Origin: Planctomycetaceae bacterium
GTDB lineage: Bacteria; Planctomycetota; Planctomycetia; Pirellulales; Pirellulaceae
NCBI GenBank assembly: GCA_003455945.1
Contig: DMPQ01000131.1
Coordinates: 8,483 to 13,978 of the forward strand
Direction of reading: 5' to 3'
Length of the DNA: 5,496 nt
Shown: piece after piece, positions 1 to 5,168 of the stretch
Position numbering within the stretch: position 1 is the stretch's first letter
Layout of the letters: each line of letters starts with the position of its first letter
Notes under the pieces: model-generated
Database searches by the model: none
What the model saw: only the letters and a program-made list of their open reading frames with translations
Told to the model about the DNA's origin: nothing
Made by a program: the position numbers and the translations under genes

Positions 1-911
1 ACGCCGAACTCGAGCAGAGCGGCCGGATCGACCAGCACCTGATACTGTTTCCGCTCGCCCCCCATCTGAAAGACTTCGGCGACTCCGCGGACCTGCAGCA
101 GTCGCGGACGGACGACCCAGTCGGCGAGCGTTCTCAGTTCCATCTGCCGGCGGTCGGCGTCGGGAAACGCGAGTCGATAGTCGCGTCCCGCGATCGTCAC
201 CACCGCTCGTCGTTCGATGCCGGCTTCGAGATCGGCCGAGGTCGAGGGGAGCCATTCGATTCGTTCGACCTCGATCCGCTTCCAGTCGGCGACCTCGCGA
301 CGATCGGTCGGTTGCCAGATCGCCAGGTCGGTTCGTTCATCCGGCGGGCGCGCTGCGACGGTCGAACCGTCGGTTCTGTCGTAGAAATCGGCGGCGCCGG
401 TCGTCGGCATCGTTTCGGCGACGAACGGACTGTCCTCGAGAGGTGTCAGTTCGCCGCCCTTCGGACCGAGCGAACGATAGGCTCCGGCGACGACGATCTG
501 CCCCATGATCGACGACGGTGGAGTCATGATCGGACGGATCCCTTCGGGAAGGACTCCGTCGAGTGTCGTCAGTCGCTCCTGCACGGTCTGTCGCGCCGTT
601 CGGACGTCGGTCGACCAGTCGAACTCCAGGTAGATGACGTTCAGCCCGGCGGTCGACTGGCTGCGGATCGCGGTGATTCCTGCCGCCCCCGAGAGCGCGA
701 TCTCGATCGGTTGCGTAACGAGTGCCTCGACTTCCTCCGTCGCCAGTCCGGGGCATTCGGTGATCACGATGACGCGCGGTCGATCGAGATCGGGAAAGAC
801 GTCGATCGGCATCGACGCCGCCAGGATCGAGCCGTAGATCAGCGTCGCGAGACTGGCGAACAGGACCAGGCCCCGGTACCGGAGCGACCAGCGGATGATC
901 GAATCGAGCAT
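1..911 (-). CDS. Heavy-metal RND efflux pump, CusA/CzcA type (N-terminal part, cut by window edge)
   Basis: Inner-membrane proton-driven pump of a three-part RND metal exporter. The first 303 codons are visible. The N-terminus (MLDSIIRWSLRYRGLVLFAS) enters a first membrane helix at about residues 13-32, followed by the family signature PIDVFPDL (35-42), as in CusA/CzcA, where this stretch enters the periplasmic porter domain. Further family-like blocks are PGLATEEVE (54-62), QPIEIALSG (67-75), TPPSSIMGQI (130-139), LRTLADWVVRPRLL (259-272) and GVAEVFQMGG (276-285). In typical CzcA/CusA proteins only about 10-20 residues separate the SSIMG block from the LRTLADW block. Here about 112 residues (144-256) intervene without changing frame. 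The start is ATG at 911, with a GGGAGAG ribosome-binding site six bases upstream. It follows the adaptor stop by 16 bases, so the two are surely co-transcribed. The metal cannot be told from this part, because the membrane helix that separates Cu/Ag from Zn/Co/Ni pumps lies outside the window. The HME-RND class is very likely. Confidence 0.93.
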   Translation of the reverse strand, partial: MLDSIIRWSLRYRGLVLFASLATLIYGSILAASMPIDVFPDLDRPRVIVITECPGLATEEVEALVTQPIEIALSGAAGITAIRSQSTAGLNVIYLEFDWSTDVRTARQTVQERLTTLDGVLPEGIRPIMTPPSSIMGQIVVAGAYRSLGPKGGELTPLEDSPFVAETMPTTGAADFYDRTDGSTVAARPPDERTDLAIWQPTDRREVADWKRIEVERIEWLPSTSADLEAGIERRAVVTIAGRDYRLAFPDADRRQMELRTLADWVVRPRLLQVRGVAEVFQMGGERKQYQVLVDPAALLEFG

Positions 912-917
912 CGTCGT

Positions 918-924
918 CTCTCCC
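918..924 (-). promoter_or_regulatory. Ribosome-binding site of the RND pump gene
   Basis: GGGAGAG on the minus strand, six bases before the ATG at 911. It fixes the pump start and lies inside the 16-base gap after the adaptor stop codon. The same seven bases occur before the GTG at 2385 in the adaptor gene. Confidence 0.75.
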
Positions 925-927
925 GGA

Positions 928-2454
928 TCAGTGGGCCGCGTGCACGGTGCCGTCGGCGTGCACGTGCACGTCGGCCGGCATGCCGCTCTGCGTCTGCGAG
1001 GCGAGGATCCGGTCGAGGGCCGCTGCGGAATCGAGCGCGACGAACGAGCCGGGACCGAGCCCCTGTTCCCGCTCGATCACGACGTCGCGTCGGTCCTGAT
1101 GCAGTACACGGACCGGAATCCGGGAGAAGAGATCGCCGTTCTGGCGAAAGACGTAGGACGACGGTCCGTCGCGCACGACCGCTTCGGCCGGCAGCACGAT
1201 GACGTCGTCCAAACGCTCGACCGGGATTCGCATTCGCGCCCGTTGTCCGGGGCGATAGCGTCGGACCAGATACGTGCGCCCGCCGTCCTCATAGAGACGC
1301 GACGGATTGGGGAGCGGGACGATGACGTCGAACGTTCGACTCTCGGGATCGATCTCGTTGCCGAGGTTCCGGATCAGGTACGGCTGATCGACCGCAGGCC
1401 AGTCCTCGCCGATCGCTCCGTCGAACTCCAGTTCGACCGGACGTCGTTCGGCCACCGCTCGCTCGATAGCCGCCGCCTCGCGACGAAAGGCGTGCCCCTG
1501 AACCAGCAACGACTCGTGATCGGCAAGCACCGCGAGCGCTTCGCCTCCTTGCACCTGACGGCCCACGGCGACCGCCAGTTCCCGGACTTCGAAAAACCTC
1601 TCGGTCGAGGAGCTCGACGAGTCGGGTGACGGTACGGCGGCTGAAGCATCGTTCGACTCGACCGGTGCCTCGCGGTCCGTCGAGTCGATGTTCGCGGAGG
1701 CGTCGATCCGCGGTGCTTCGATCGTGATCGTGGCGACGAACTCCCCTTGCCCGATCCGTTCGACCTGCTCCAGCGACAGTCCGCGAGCCAACAGGTCTTG
1801 GCGACGAGCCGAGGCGAGAGCGGTCTGGCGATCGATTTCCTGATCGAGTTCGATGATCCGTCGAGCCGGAATGGCGCCGTCGTCGACCGCCTCCTGCAGG
1901 CGCGCTCGTTCGCGCCGCAGGATCTCGGCTTCGCGAGTCGCCTGCAGGTATTCGGTCTGAGCCAGTTGCAGCGACTCGCCGACCAGGTGGAGCGTGAAGA
2001 GCGGCGTTCCGGGAGGGACGGCATCGCCGACCGAAACATGGATTGTCGTGACGATTCCTGCGGCCGGTGCCGTGATCCCACGGACTGCCAGCCCCGGCGG
2101 TTCGATCACCACCGCCGGAATCTCGAGCTTCTTCCAATAGGTCGAGCGAGCGACCGGTCCGACCTGCAACCCGAGGTTGCGTCGGCCGCGCGCATCCAAT
2201 CTCAGGATCTGCGGTTCGTCGGCCGCACCGATTGCGACGTCGGTTGCGGCGATGTTCCCGGAATCGTCCGTTTCGGCCGATTCCCCGGGCCCGAAACGAA
2301 ACGCACTCCACCACACGACTCCGACGGTCGCGGCCCCGATCGCCGTTGCGATCAGGGCGCGCCGCCCCAGCGACTGAACGTTCACCGTACTGCTCTCCCG
2401 CCCCGAGTCGGTCCGCGAGTCCTCGGCCGTGCGAGGACCGATCCGAAACGGCAT
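928..2454 (-). CDS. RND efflux periplasmic adaptor subunit, CusB/CzcB (HlyD-like) type
   Basis: Membrane-fusion protein that links the RND pump to an outer-membrane channel. Numbering is from the ATG at 2454 (508 residues). There is a membrane anchor at about 33-52 (ALIATAIGAATVGVVWW) and a lipoyl half-motif at about 125-156 (APAAGIV, VSVGDAVPPGTPLFTL). An Arg/Glu/Gln-rich helical hairpin of coiled-coil character spans about 160-235. The second half-motif region starts with TITIEAP (242-248) and resumes at FFEVRELAVAVGRQVQGGEAL (from 287). The two parts are split by a low-complexity loop containing five serines (279-283). A beta-barrel and membrane-proximal domain follow, including VIVLPAEAVVRDG. 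The C-terminus carries DVHVHADGTVHAAH, with His at 497, 499, 505 and 508, which fits a metal substrate. The ATG at 2454 has no clear ribosome-binding site. A GTG at 2385 (Val24) has GGGAGAG seven bases upstream and removes only a non-descript cytoplasmic tail, so it is a serious alternative start (485 residues). The pump gene follows 16 bases after the stop. Confidence 0.93.
   Translation of the reverse strand: MPFRIGPRTAEDSRTDSGRESSTVNVQSLGRRALIATAIGAATVGVVWWSAFRFGPGESAETDDSGNIAATDVAIGAADEPQILRLDARGRRNLGLQVGPVARSTYWKKLEIPAVVIEPPGLAVRGITAPAAGIVTTIHVSVGDAVPPGTPLFTLHLVGESLQLAQTEYLQATREAEILRRERARLQEAVDDGAIPARRIIELDQEIDRQTALASARRQDLLARGLSLEQVERIGQGEFVATITIEAPRIDASANIDSTDREAPVESNDASAAVPSPDSSSSSTERFFEVRELAVAVGRQVQGGEALAVLADHESLLVQGHAFRREAAAIERAVAERRPVELEFDGAIGEDWPAVDQPYLIRNLGNEIDPESRTFDVIVPLPNPSRLYEDGGRTYLVRRYRPGQRARMRIPVERLDDVIVLPAEAVVRDGPSSYVFRQNGDLFSRIPVRVLHQDRRDVVIEREQGLGPGSFVALDSAAALDRILASQTQSGMPADVHVHADGTVHAAH
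2393..2399 (-). promoter_or_regulatory. Ribosome-binding site supporting an alternative GTG start of the adaptor gene
   Basis: GGGAGAG on the minus strand, seven bases before GTG at 2383-2385 (codon 24 when counted from the ATG at 2454). It is identical to the site used by the pump gene. The ATG at 2454 is preceded by GTCGAGATGTGATCG, with no comparable site at normal spacing. This points to translation from 2385, but GTG is a weaker start codon and I cannot exclude the ATG. Confidence 0.55.
2408..2441 (-). repeat. Two overlapping inverted repeats (mutually exclusive stems) ahead of the adaptor ribosome-binding site
   Basis: Stem A is CGAGGAC/GTCCTCG, a perfect 7-bp stem (2419-2425 with 2432-2438) with a 6-base loop. 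Stem B is TCGGTCC/GGACCGA, also a perfect 7-bp stem (2408-2414 with 2435-2441), with a 20-base loop. The two share bases 2435-2438 and cannot form together. The block ends nine bases upstream of the GGGAGAG site at 2393-2399. If the adaptor starts at GTG 2385, the block lies in untranslated leader. If it starts at ATG 2454, the block encodes residues 5-16. Whether it acts as an RNA control element is inference. Confidence 0.45.
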
Positions 2455-2507
2455 CGATCACATCTCGACGAAAGAGACGCGTTCGAGTGCCGGAACGATC
2501 GAGCGGT

Positions 2508-3101
2508 TCATCGCCGCAGCGACAGCAGGCGCAGGTAGAGCGGGCATCCCGAAGCGAGCGATTCGGGAGGAGGATGAACGCCGCGGGTCAGAGAGACACC
2601 GAGGGGCGTCAGGAGAGGGAACGACATGAACGCCTGAACGAGGTCGAGGTCGCTCGTCACCGAGGCGACCGGCGATTCGGTTCGCGTCCACGACCTCTCG
2701 ATCGCGACCGCCGCCGCATCGTGCGACTCCCGGTCGCCGATGCCGGGGAGCGAGAATCGTTCGCTCCGAGAGGTACCGCGATCGTTCGATCCCGAATCGG
2801 GAGCGTCGCTTCGATCGTCTCCGGAGCCGCGTTCGCTCTGCTGCGAGTCGTTGCCGAAGCGGCTCGCCCCGTCGGAGCGAACGCGATCACGATGACCATC
2901 AGCGTGGTGGTCATGCCCGTGATGGGCATGGCCATGATGGGCATGCCCGTGGTGAGCATGCCCGAACAGATGAACGTGAGGTCGCTCCGCCAAGTCGCCT
3001 GCCGAAGCCGAGTCGACCGACGGATGCACGTGCGCAGCGCCACCCCAGCTGCTCAGCAGCAGCGTGACGATCACGAGCCATGTCGGAAGGGAGCGGAACA
3101 T
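2508..3101 (-). CDS. Small exported histidine-rich protein, probable periplasmic metal-binding partner of the efflux pump
   Basis: A protein of 197 residues, not assigned to a named family. The ATG at 3101 was chosen because it begins a clean signal peptide: MFRSLPTW, a hydrophobic core LVIVTLLLSSW (9-19), and a small-residue site GGAA at 20-23. Cleavage after Ala23 would leave His-Val-His-Pro at the mature N-terminus. Longer upstream starts add an arginine-rich stretch ahead of the signal and lack support. Residues 42-70 hold 15 histidines, with three exact HAHHG units (48-62) followed by HDHHA. Residues 72 to about 120 are polar low complexity (Ser, Asp, Arg, Gly), suggesting a disordered linker. 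The C-terminal part (about 150-197) is more hydrophobic, with PLLTPLGVSL, HPPPES, one Cys and LYLRLLSLRR. No ribosome-binding site is obvious at the start. The stop is 53 bases before the adaptor ATG, or 122 before its GTG. A role as metal sponge or carrier for the RND system is inferred from composition and position only. Confidence 0.72.
   Translation of the reverse strand: MFRSLPTWLVIVTLLLSSWGGAAHVHPSVDSASAGDLAERPHVHLFGHAHHGHAHHGHAHHGHDHHADGHRDRVRSDGASRFGNDSQQSERGSGDDRSDAPDSGSNDRGTSRSERFSLPGIGDRESHDAAAVAIERSWTRTESPVASVTSDLDLVQAFMSFPLLTPLGVSLTRGVHPPPESLASGCPLYLRLLSLRR
2901..2960 (-). repeat. Tandem 15-bp coding repeat encoding HAHHG units
   Basis: Three consecutive 15-bp units encode His-Ala-His-His-Gly (2916-2960), and a fourth diverged unit encodes His-Asp-His-His-Ala (2901-2915). 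The DNA copies differ by a few bases (for example CATGCTCACCACGGG against CATGCCCATCATGGC), mostly at silent third positions. This suggests the protein repeat is kept by selection and is not a fresh duplication. On the plus strand it reads as a run of GGGCATG-like words. Confidence 0.85.
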
Positions 3102-3132
3102 CGGCGACGCCGAGGATCGGGAATGTTCGTTC

Positions 3133-3163
3133 CGGCCACGAGACCGAACGACGGCCACGAGAC
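3133..3163. repeat. 12-bp direct repeat, possible operator, upstream of the metal efflux genes
   Basis: CGGCCACGAGAC occurs exactly twice, at 3133-3144 and 3152-3163, with a 19-base period (about two helix turns). A 6-bp inverted repeat, TCGTTC/GAACGA (3127-3132 and 3146-3151), flanks the first copy. It lies 32-62 bases upstream of the ATG of the His-rich gene. Spacing and placement suit a repressor or activator site, but no regulator gene is in view and the assignment is inference. Confidence 0.4.
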
Positions 3164-3188
3164 TAGTCGCGCGGCAACGCTCGATCAA
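3160..3188 (-). promoter_or_regulatory. Candidate sigma-70-like promoter for the His-rich/adaptor/pump operon
   Basis: On the minus strand, TTGATC (3183-3188; four of six matches to TTGACA) is followed after 17 bases by TAGTCT (3160-3165; weak match to TATAAT). It would begin transcription within or just after the 12-bp direct repeats and about 50 bases before the His-rich gene ATG. The match is poor at the -10 box, and planctomycete promoters are not well defined, so this is only a candidate. No strong T-tailed terminator is seen between bioD and this site, so read-through from bioD is also possible. Confidence 0.25.
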
Positions 3189-3224
3189 GAGAGACTGCCG
3201 AGTCGCGTCGTTTCGACGATCGAA

Positions 3225-3905
3225 TCAGAGCAGCTCGCGGAGCTTCGGACTCCACGCCACGTCGGTCTGGCGGTAGTCGATCGTCGCGAGGATCGGGACG
3301 TCGATCCGCTGCTGCAGGACCGCGGCGTTGCTCTCGCGACTCGGGTCACGTTCGTCGGTCGTCCGGCACAGGATGACTCCGGCGATCGGCAGACGTGGGT
3401 AGAGCGACTTCGCGGCGACGATGGTCAGGCGAACCTGATTGACGACACCGACTCGATCCGCTCCGACCAGCAGCAACGGGTAGCCGAACTCGGCTGCCAG
3501 GTCGATGACCGATTCGTCGTCGCCCAGCGGCGACAGCAGTCCGCCTGCTCCTTCGACCAGGACGATGTCGCATCGCCCCTTCCAGACCGACAGTCCACTG
3601 CGGATCAGACGTCGATCCCAGACGCGTCCTTCCGCGGCGGCAGCCAGATGAGGCGCGATCGGGGTCTTGAGCCGCATCGGGCAGACTTCGTCGATCGTCC
3701 CGACTCGACCGGCCGCTTCCCACAGCCGATGCGCGTCGCTCCGCGGATCGTCGGGATCCTCCCACCCGCTTTCGGCCGGCTTGTAGACGCCGACCTTGCG
3801 CCCCTCGCGCCGCAGCGTTTCGGCCAGGCGACAAGTGACGTAGGTCTTCCCGACCGACGTATCGGTTCCGACGACGAACAATCCGAGCGGCGGCTTTTCA
3901 AGCAT
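3225..3905 (-). CDS. bioD: Dethiobiotin synthetase
   Basis: Cytoplasmic ATP-dependent enzyme that closes the ureido ring of 7,8-diaminononanoate with CO2 to give dethiobiotin, the penultimate step of biotin synthesis. At 226 residues it has the usual family length. The N-terminal P-loop is GTDTSVGKT (13-21), with Lys20 as the phosphate-binding lysine. YKPAESG (41-47) holds the family KP motif, with Lys42 matching the substrate/phosphate lysine of the E. coli enzyme. VEGAGGLLSPL (117-127) is the second family signature. A later VGADRVGVVNQVRLT stretch and the ILCRTTD segment are as expected near the nucleotide base. The start is ATG at 3905, just four residues before the first beta strand. Only a weak GGAT lies upstream. 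It is divergent from aguB across 195 bases and is followed on the same strand after 123 bases by the metal efflux genes. No bioA, bioB or bioF is visible, so the biotin genes are either scattered or lie elsewhere. Confidence 0.95.
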   Translation of the reverse strand: MLEKPPLGLFVVGTDTSVGKTYVTCRLAETLRREGRKVGVYKPAESGWEDPDDPRSDAHRLWEAAGRVGTIDEVCPMRLKTPIAPHLAAAAEGRVWDRRLIRSGLSVWKGRCDIVLVEGAGGLLSPLGDDESVIDLAAEFGYPLLLVGADRVGVVNQVRLTIVAAKSLYPRLPIAGVILCRTTDERDPSRESNAAVLQQRIDVPILATIDYRQTDVAWSPKLRELL

Positions 3906-3949
3906 CGTCGATCCGTTACGATTCTCGGTTCCGCGTCAGGGGGGACCCT

Positions 3950-3980
3950 GAGCTCGCCGTACTTCGGAGCTCGCCGTACT
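3950..3980. repeat. Tandem 14-bp direct repeat in the bioD/aguB control region
   Basis: GAGCTCGCCGTACT occurs exactly at 3950-3963 and 3967-3980, separated by TCG (period 17). Each copy begins with the palindrome GAGCTC. It lies 45 bases upstream of the bioD ATG and 120 bases upstream of the aguB ATG. It could be a paired protein-binding site or a simple local duplication. Confidence 0.6.
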
Positions 3981-3983
3981 CCC

Positions 3984-3997
3984 TCGGCTTCGGCCGA
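3984..3997. other. Small hairpin with TTCG loop
   Basis: TCGGC-TTCG-GCCGA forms a perfect 5-bp stem with a UUCG tetraloop when transcribed rightward, a loop known to be unusually stable in RNA. There is no T-run after it, so it is not a standard terminator. It could sit in the aguB leader. With TTCG common in this DNA, chance is a fair explanation. Confidence 0.3.
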
Positions 3998-4090
3998 TTC
4001 CCCGTCCGGCCTATCCCCGATCCTACCGGGAAAGGTGTCGGATGAAACCCCCGTCGGACCCCCTCGGTTCCGAAATCCGTCGAACCCCAC

Positions 4091-4094
4091 GAGG
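4091..4094 (+). promoter_or_regulatory. Ribosome-binding site of aguB
   Basis: GAGG six bases before ATG 4101. It supports this start over any of the upstream in-frame codons. The frame stays open far upstream, but there it only mirrors the minus-strand genes. Confidence 0.6.
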
Positions 4095-4100
4095 TATTCG

Positions 4101-4988
4101 ATGACCGTTCGCCCTTCGCCCCGTTCGTCGCGCGTTCGAGTCGCCGCGATCCAGTCGACCGCTTCGACCGACATTCGAGCGAACGTGTCCCGCACCGAAA
4201 CGCGGATTCGAGAAGCGGCGGCGGCGGGAGCCGAACTGATCTGTCTGCAGGAGCTGTTCGCCAGTCGCTACTTCTGTCAGACCGAGGATCACCGCCAGTT
4301 CGATCTGGCGGAGAGCATCCCCGGGCCGACCAGCGAGCGAATGAGTCGTCTCGCCGCGGAACTCGGCGTGGTGATCGTCGCGAGTCTGTTCGAGCGGCGC
4401 GCCCCGGGGCTGTTCCACAACACGACCGTCGTGCTCGACGCCGACGGTTCGACCGCCGGCATCTACCGAAAGATGCACATTCCGGATGACCCGCTGTACT
4501 ACGAGAAGTTCTATTTCACCCCCGGCGATCTCGGCTTCCGCGCGTTCGACACCCGCGTCGGCAAGGTCGGCGTCTGTATCTGCTGGGATCAGTGGTATCC
4601 CGAGGCGGCTCGGCTGACCGCGATGCACGGCGCCCAGTTCCTGATCTACCCGACCGCCATCGGCTGGCTCGCCGAGGACAAGGGGGAGTACGGCGATGCT
4701 CAGGTCTCGGCCTGGCAGACGATGATGCGGAGCCACGCGATCGCCAACGGTCTGTTCGTCATCGCGCCAAATCGGGTCGGAGTCGAAGATCAGCTCGAGT
4801 TCTGGGGGAGCAGCTTCGTCGCCGATCCCTCGGGGCGGATGCTGGCCGAAGCGGGACGAGACCAGGAAGCGATCCTGCACGCCGAATGCGATCTCGATCT
4901 GATCGAGGTGACTCGGACTCACTGGCCGTTCTTCCGCGATCGTCGCATCGACGCCTACGGTGATCTGACTCGCCGCTTCATCGACTGA
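4101..4988 (+). CDS. aguB: N-carbamoylputrescine amidase
   Basis: Cytoplasmic carbon-nitrogen hydrolase (nitrilase superfamily) that cleaves N-carbamoylputrescine to putrescine, CO2 and ammonia, the last step of the agmatine deiminase route to polyamines. The 295 residues match the family length. The catalytic triad is visible: Glu51 in LICLQELF, Lys124 in YRKMHIPDDP and Cys161 in GVCICWDQWYPE. The blocks YYEKFYFTPGDLGF (133-146), WDQWYPEAARLTAMHGA and YPTAIGW are characteristic of AguB rather than of general nitrilases or beta-ureidopropionases. The C-terminal THWPFFRDRRIDAYGDL is also typical of this family. The start at ATG 4101 has GAGG upstream, and the first 11 residues are a basic Ser/Arg/Pro-rich tail ahead of the VRVAAIQ strand. 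The next gene on the same strand, 195 bases on, is aguA, which makes this enzyme's substrate. This pairing makes the assignment very secure. Confidence 0.97.
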   Translation: MTVRPSPRSSRVRVAAIQSTASTDIRANVSRTETRIREAAAAGAELICLQELFASRYFCQTEDHRQFDLAESIPGPTSERMSRLAAELGVVIVASLFERRAPGLFHNTTVVLDADGSTAGIYRKMHIPDDPLYYEKFYFTPGDLGFRAFDTRVGKVGVCICWDQWYPEAARLTAMHGAQFLIYPTAIGWLAEDKGEYGDAQVSAWQTMMRSHAIANGLFVIAPNRVGVEDQLEFWGSSFVADPSGRMLAEAGRDQEAILHAECDLDLIEVTRTHWPFFRDRRIDAYGDLTRRFID

Positions 4989-5081
4989 TGCATCGCCGTC
5001 CGCGACCTTGAACTCGATTTCGGCCGCATCGTTCCGCCGACTCACCTCGGCAGCGACGTCGCCCGAGTCACGACCGATATC

Positions 5082-5126
5082 GCGGCAAGCGGCTCGAGTC
5101 ACGCAGCGAGCCACGAGCCTTGCTGC
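5082..5126 (+). other. Two-tier stem-loop between aguB and aguA
   Basis: The outer stem GCGGCAAG (5082-5089) pairs with CTTGCTGC (5119-5126) over 8 bp with one G-U pair. The inner stem GGCTCG (5091-5096) pairs perfectly with CGAGCC (5107-5112) around a 10-base loop. A 9-bp direct repeat CGAGTCACG (5064-5072 and 5095-5103) overlaps the loop. There is no T-run after it, so it is not a classical terminator. It could be an RNA processing or attenuation element, or a factor-dependent pause site. The rest of the 195-base gap (4989-5183) shows no gene. Confidence 0.4.
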
Positions 5127-5168
5127 CTGAGCTCCGTTCGTTTTCGCCATCCGTTCGATCTTCGTTCC

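Larger units (their letters stand above)
3906..4100. promoter_or_regulatory. Divergent intergenic region between bioD and aguB
   Basis: These 195 bases must carry the start signals of both bioD (minus) and aguB (plus). I see no convincing -35/-10 pair on either strand. The notable contents are a tandem 14-bp direct repeat (3950-3980), a small TTCG-loop hairpin right after it (3984-3997), and C-runs around 4042-4074. No BirA-like half-site palindrome of the E. coli type was recognised. Confidence 0.5.

Noticed and set aside
312..1202. Plus-strand open frame opposite the RND pump start and adaptor end
   Set aside because: It encodes an Arg-rich sequence (runs such as RRRARARRPACRS) typical of a shadow frame, and the minus strand there has clear RND family motifs.
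1289..2461. Minus-strand GTG-started frame overlapping the adaptor in another phase
   Set aside because: Its translation is rich in Arg, Gly and Asp with no domain, whereas the adaptor frame shows lipoyl and barrel motifs.
2901..2960. Tandem repeat as a CRISPR-like array
   Set aside because: The 15-bp units are contiguous without spacers and encode a protein repeat in frame.
2657..3043. Minus-strand frame with Met-rich repeats (GMPIMAMPITGM) over the His-repeat DNA
   Set aside because: A Met-rich metal-binding protein was considered. It is the shifted reading of the HAHHG repeat, has no signal peptide or ribosome-binding site, and the His frame has a signal peptide. Some dual use cannot be fully excluded.
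3102..3188. N-terminal extension of the His-rich protein from TTG 3188
   Set aside because: It adds 29 mostly basic residues before an otherwise perfect signal peptide, and covers the direct repeats and candidate promoter. ATG 3101 is the better start.
3206..3224. Small hairpins CGTCG-TTT-CGACG and TTCGA-CGA-TCGAA after bioD as a terminator
   Set aside because: The stems are only 5 bp, overlap each other, and have no T-run on the minus strand. The word TCGA is frequent here, so chance is likely.
2232..4988. Plus-strand open frame of about 900 codons leading into aguB
   Set aside because: Upstream of 4101 it lies opposite bioD, the His-rich gene and the adaptor start, and its translation is Arg/Ser-rich without motifs. 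It is a stop-poor mirror frame of high-GC genes. The real start is ATG 4101.
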